From an uncultured Anaerostipes sp. (GTDB taxonomy: Bacteria > Bacillota > Clostridia > Lachnospirales > Lachnospiraceae), in NCBI GenBank assembly GCA_900756035.1, contig CAAEIR010000036.1, positions 1 to 16,877 on the forward strand: 16,877 bases of DNA, given 5' to 3'. The position numbers and the translations under genes are program-made. How positions within the stretch are numbered: the stretch's first letter is position 1; each line of letters starts with the position of its first letter. Of the stretch, positions 13,691-16,877 are shown piece by piece. The notes under the pieces were generated by a model. The model ran no database searches and had not been told where the DNA came from. It saw nothing but the letters and a program-made list of their open reading frames with translations.

Positions 13691-15530
13691 GGATTTTTCC
13701 TCCTCTATCCTCGATTTCTGTGATAAATCTTGATGAAACACTCTCTTTATTATATAGACTCTTCGTAGAAAAGATATGTAAATGCTTCTTTGCCCTGGTG
13801 GCTGCAACATAAAAGAGTCTCCGCTCTTCCTCGATATCCTCTTCTTTTATGGATTTCTTATGAGGAATCACTTCTTCATTGACGTCCGGCAGAAATACCC
13901 TGTCAAACTCCAAACCTTTGGCACCATGCATTGTACTAATGACAATCCCGTTTTTCTCCTCCCGATTCTTTTTTGACTGTTGCTTTAATTCCTGAGTATA
14001 ATCTCTGATATAGTCAAACCATTCCTCGTAAGTGTCAAACCCTCTGGCGCTTTCCTGCACTTCTTCCAGAACCTGAGTAAACTCTTCTTCCCTGATTCTT
14101 CGAAATCTTGCATATTCTGATAGATATGCATTATATCCGATGGTCTTTCGAATATAAATAATCGCCATCATCGGAGTCATGGATTTCAAAATCCGAAGAT
14201 CTTCTTTCATATTTTCCACATATTCATAAAGCCATGGTTTGTCTTTGACCTTTTCTAAAAGATCCTCAAAAGAAACTTCCGACTGCGTCAAATATTCTGT
14301 ACCAATATAGCGTTTCGGCCGGTTCATTACCCGCAAAAAAGTACTGCGGCGCCGATCACCCAATGCCAGTTTCATATAATCTATCATATTTCTGGCAATC
14401 CAGTGTTCAAAAAGATTCGGCACAACATCCTGCATATAAAAAGGAATATTATATGCCATCAACGCTCCTACAAGCTGCCTGGGACCCTGATTAGTCCGGT
14501 AAAGTATCGCAATCTGTGACAAATCTGTCTTCTTTTCCATCTCCTCCCGGATAACGTGAACAATATATCGGTTTTCCTCTCGCTGAGTTTCAAACCTTTT
14601 GATTTCTACCGAACCATATTTCCCTTTTTGAGAGTGCATCTGCTTTTCAAAACGTTTTTGATTGCCGGAAATGATCCTTTCCGCAGTCTCTACGATCGGT
14701 TCTCCCGACCGATAATTCGTATTTAAAATCACCTGCTCTGCCTTGGGAAAATCCTTTGAAAATCCTAACATGATCTCCGGTTTCGCTCCCCGAAACCTGT
14801 AAATAGACTGATCATCGTCTCCTACAACAAACAGATTTTGGGTACCTCCCGCAAGCATCTTTACAATTTCATATTGAATCCGGTTAATGTCCTGAAACTC
14901 ATCGATCAGGATATAAGCAAATTTCTGCTGCCATGCAGCCCGGATATCCTCTCTCTCCTTTAACAGTTCATATGTATAGACGAGAATATCGTCAAAATCA
15001 ATCCATCTGTTCTGATGAAGTTTCTCTTCATAGCCCTCGTAAATTTCCCGAAACACTTCATCACCGCAGCATACACTGTGATAATAAGAAAGATCCAGCA
15101 TTTGTCCTTTAACCAGCGAGATTTCCCCTATCAGAGACCGAAGAAAATCTCCCTCATCCTCCACTTCTAAATGCCTGTCATAAAGAATTTCCCTTAGAAA
15201 ATCATATTTTTTTGTCTCCGGCAGGATATTATCTGCCCGGTAATGATATGCATGTTTTAAAATCGTAAAAAAGACTGAGTGAAAGGTTCCAAAAGAAACC
15301 GGCAGGGTTTCCCCTGCCAGCCTCCAAAACCGTTCTTTCATCTCCACTGCCGCCGCCTTAGTAAATGTAACCACCAAAATCTTCTGTGGCGGTATATGAT
15401 AATGCCCGATCAGATATTGAATCCTCTTTGTAATGACCAGTGTCTTTCCTGAACCCGGTCCTGCAAGAACCATCATCGGTCCGTCTTTGTGTATTACGGC
15501 ATTTTTCTGGGCTTTGCTTAATCTTGACAC
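13662..15530 (-). CDS. UvrD/PcrA-like superfamily 1 DNA helicase
   Basis: An ATP-driven 3'-5' DNA helicase of the UvrD/Rep family. The motifs appear in order: Walker A GPGSGKT (24-30), Ia TFTKAAAVEM (about 55-64), II LIDEFQD (208-214), III GDDDQSIYRFRGA (237-249), IV NTNYRS (270-275), V STMHGAKGLEF (532-542) and VI RRLFYVAATRAK (570-581). At 622 aa it is about 100 residues shorter than PcrA/UvrD and lacks their C-terminal tail, so it is probably an accessory paralogue and I give no symbol. The start is GTG at 15530, sharing one base with the gltX stop. A GAGGAAG site lies in the gltX end, and no in-frame ATG precedes the Walker A motif region until residue 19. Confidence 0.93.
   Translation of the reverse strand: MSRLSKAQKNAVIHKDGPMMVLAGPGSGKTLVITKRIQYLIGHYHIPPQKILVVTFTKAAAVEMKERFWRLAGETLPVSFGTFHSVFFTILKHAYHYRADNILPETKKYDFLREILYDRHLEVEDEGDFLRSLIGEISLVKGQMLDLSYYHSVCCGDEVFREIYEGYEEKLHQNRWIDFDDILVYTYELLKEREDIRAAWQQKFAYILIDEFQDINRIQYEIVKMLAGGTQNLFVVGDDDQSIYRFRGAKPEIMLGFSKDFPKAEQVILNTNYRSGEPIVETAERIISGNQKRFEKQMHSQKGKYGSVEIKRFETQREENRYIVHVIREEMEKKTDLSQIAILYRTNQGPRQLVGALMAYNIPFYMQDVVPNLFEHWIARNMIDYMKLALGDRRRSTFLRVMNRPKRYIGTEYLTQSEVSFEDLLEKVKDKPWLYEYVENMKEDLRILKSMTPMMAIIYIRKTIGYNAYLSEYARFRRIREEEFTQVLEEVQESARGFDTYEEWFDYIRDYTQELKQQSKKNREEKNGIVISTMHGAKGLEFDRVFLPDVNEEVIPHKKSIKEEDIEEERRLFYVAATRAKKHLHIFSTKSLYNKESVSSRFITEIEDRGGKIHDKRDSKSR
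13699..13705 (-). promoter_or_regulatory. Ribosome binding site deciding the DUF1653 start
   Basis: GAGGAGG, 8 nt before ATG 13690, embedded in the last codons of the helicase gene. It supports the 29-nt overlap and translational coupling. Confidence 0.7.
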
Positions 15531-16877
15531 TACATTGCTTCCTCAAGCTTTGCAACTGCATCGTTTATTCTTTTTAAGGACTCCTCTTTACCGAGAAGTT
15601 CCATTAACTCTGTTGCCCCTCCCGGTGTCATCTGTTTACCGGAAACTGCTGTACGAACCGGCCACATCACATAGCCGTTTTTATACTCGTGTGCCTTTGC
15701 AAAGGATACTAACATCTCATAAAGTGCATCGTTTGTAAAATCTTCCTGCTCTTCAATCACCGGAAGAATCTCTTTTAAAACAGAAAGTGAAGTCTCTGGT
15801 GTTGTCTTCATCTTTTTGTGCTTGTACATTTCTACATCATATTCCGGCACTGCCTCAAAAAAGTCAATATGACCCGGAATTTCCGTAAATAATTCAATTC
15901 TTGTCTTAACCATAGAAAGAATTTTTTCGAAATTCATCTCACGGTGAATGGTTTCCTTCACATATGGCATCGCCAAAGTCTGAAATTCCGCGAAATCCAT
16001 TGCCTTAATATATTCTCCGTTCATCCATGCAATTTTCTTCATATCGAAAATTGCCGGAGTCTTAGACATATGGGTATAATCAAAAATCTCTTCCAGCTCT
16101 TTCAGTGAGAAAATTTCCTGTTCTCCTCCCGGACTCCATCCTAAAAGAGCCACAAAGTTTACAATGGTCTCCGGCAGGAATCCCTGTTCCATAAGATCTT
16201 CGAAAGAAGAATGTCCTTTTCTCTTACTCAGTTTATGATGTTCTTCATCAGTAATCAGCGGGCAATGAATGTATATCGGTTTTTCCCAACCAAACGCATC
16301 ATAAAGTCTGTTATATTTCGGTGTGGAAGACAGGTATTCATTTCCTCTGACTACGTGGGTAATGCCCATCAGATGATCGTCCACAACATTAGCGAAATTG
16401 TAAGTCGGATATCCATCGGACTTAATTAAAATCATATCATCCAGTTCCAGATTATCTACCGTAATCTCTCCGTAAATCTCATCAACGAAAGAAGTCGTTC
16501 CCTCTGTCGGATTGTTCTGACGAATAACATACGGAACACCTGCACGAAGTTTTTCCTGTACTTCTTCTTCACTAAGAGCGAGACAATGCTTATCATAGTG
16601 GCTGATTGTCACATCACCGGATTTTACTTTCAGGGTATCTAAACGTTCCTGATCGCAAAAACAGTAATATGCTTCTCCCTTTTCAATCAACTTCTTCGCA
16701 TATTCCATATAAATTCCGGCCGCCTGACGCTCACTCTGAATATACGGTCCTACACCACCGTCTTTGTCCGGTCCCTCATCGTGATGAAGTCCTGCTTTCG
16801 CAAGGGTATTATAGATGATCTCCTCTGCGCCCTCTAATTTTCTCTCCTGATCTGTATCTTCAATTCTTAAAATAAAA
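15530..16877 (-). CDS. gltX: Glutamyl-tRNA synthetase, 5' end outside window
   Basis: A class I aminoacyl-tRNA synthetase that charges tRNA with glutamate. The window holds 448 codons plus the stop. The frame is still open at 16877 and reads FILRIEDTDQER there, a signature normally some 30-40 residues from the N-terminus, so only a short start is missing. Other signs are YYCFCDQERL, the tRNA/ATP pocket NFANVVDDHLMGITHVVRG(N), and KLSKRKGHSSF, the GluRS form of the KMSKS loop. The zinc-site region keeps CxC and one later Cys (in YDKHC), but I see no clear fourth ligand. First gene visible of the cluster with helicase, DUF1653 and ogt. Whether it also charges tRNA-Gln, as expected where an amidotransferase route is used, cannot be told here. 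Confidence 0.95.
   Translation of the reverse strand, partial: FILRIEDTDQERKLEGAEEIIYNTLAKAGLHHDEGPDKDGGVGPYIQSERQAAGIYMEYAKKLIEKGEAYYCFCDQERLDTLKVKSGDVTISHYDKHCLALSEEEVQEKLRAGVPYVIRQNNPTEGTTSFVDEIYGEITVDNLELDDMILIKSDGYPTYNFANVVDDHLMGITHVVRGNEYLSSTPKYNRLYDAFGWEKPIYIHCPLITDEEHHKLSKRKGHSSFEDLMEQGFLPETIVNFVALLGWSPGGEQEIFSLKELEEIFDYTHMSKTPAIFDMKKIAWMNGEYIKAMDFAEFQTLAMPYVKETIHREMNFEKILSMVKTRIELFTEIPGHIDFFEAVPEYDVEMYKHKKMKTTPETSLSVLKEILPVIEEQEDFTNDALYEMLVSFAKAHEYKNGYVMWPVRTAVSGKQMTPGGATELMELLGKEESLKRINDAVAKLEEAM

Noticed and set aside
13691..13810. 40-residue N-terminal extension of the DUF1653 protein
   Set aside because: It lies inside the helicase gene, has no ribosome site and no resemblance to the family. 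The ATG at 13690 has GAGGAGG.
12613..16877. Defence island reading of the helicase, DUF1653 and alkyltransferase cluster
   Set aside because: No nuclease, sensor, toxin or mobile gene is present. The content is better explained as housekeeping repair genes behind gltX.

Overview
The window looks like core chromosome of a low-to-moderate GC Firmicute, most probably a gut-type member of the Lachnospiraceae (class Clostridia). This rests on an oxygen-sensitive class III ribonucleotide reductase (nrdD/nrdG), the single-chain clostridial form of PurL, strong GGAGG ribosome sites, a DUF1292 protein and a DUF1653 protein. The genus call is inference. I see no tRNA, rRNA, CRISPR array, transposase or phage gene, and no stretch over 300 bases lacks a gene.

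Layout. Positions 1-230 hold a 49-nt near-perfect palindrome and the terminator of nrdDG. nrdD and nrdG (minus strand, 231-2918) form the anaerobic dNTP-making unit, preceded by NrdR-type operator boxes at about 3029-3106. mntP (minus, Mn2+ efflux) and a CNNM/CorC-type ion transporter (plus) diverge from a shared 178-nt region that carries a good sigma-A promoter and a 12-bp inverted repeat. The CNNM gene and purL converge on a shared bidirectional terminator at 5150-5194.

From a promoter near 12084-12112, the minus strand carries a probable four-gene unit: CPA2-type cation:proton antiporter, two tandem M14/aspartoacylase-like proteins, then purL. Gaps are 33 nt, a 4-nt overlap and 13 nt. The two M14-like proteins are the most unusual content. 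Both have lost the first zinc-ligand histidine, and each lacks a different second part of the family active site. An 18-bp perfect palindrome covers the -35 box of the antiporter promoter. Facing it, on the plus strand, is a very acidic DUF1292 gene with its own promoter and terminator.

The right part is a tight minus-strand cluster: gltX (cut by the window end), a UvrD/PcrA-like helicase, a DUF1653 protein with a long C-terminal extension, and an O6-alkylguanine-DNA alkyltransferase. Overlaps or gaps of 1, 29 and 10 nt suggest one transcript joining tRNA charging with DNA repair.

Several starts were moved downstream of the longest reading frame because a clear Shine-Dalgarno sequence precedes an internal ATG (purL, antiporter, alkyltransferase, DUF1653, DUF1292). 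In the antiporter case the longer frame would begin inside the -35 box. No known self-contained defence or mobile system is visible. The best candidate for something undescribed is the antiporter plus paired degenerate M14-like proteins.
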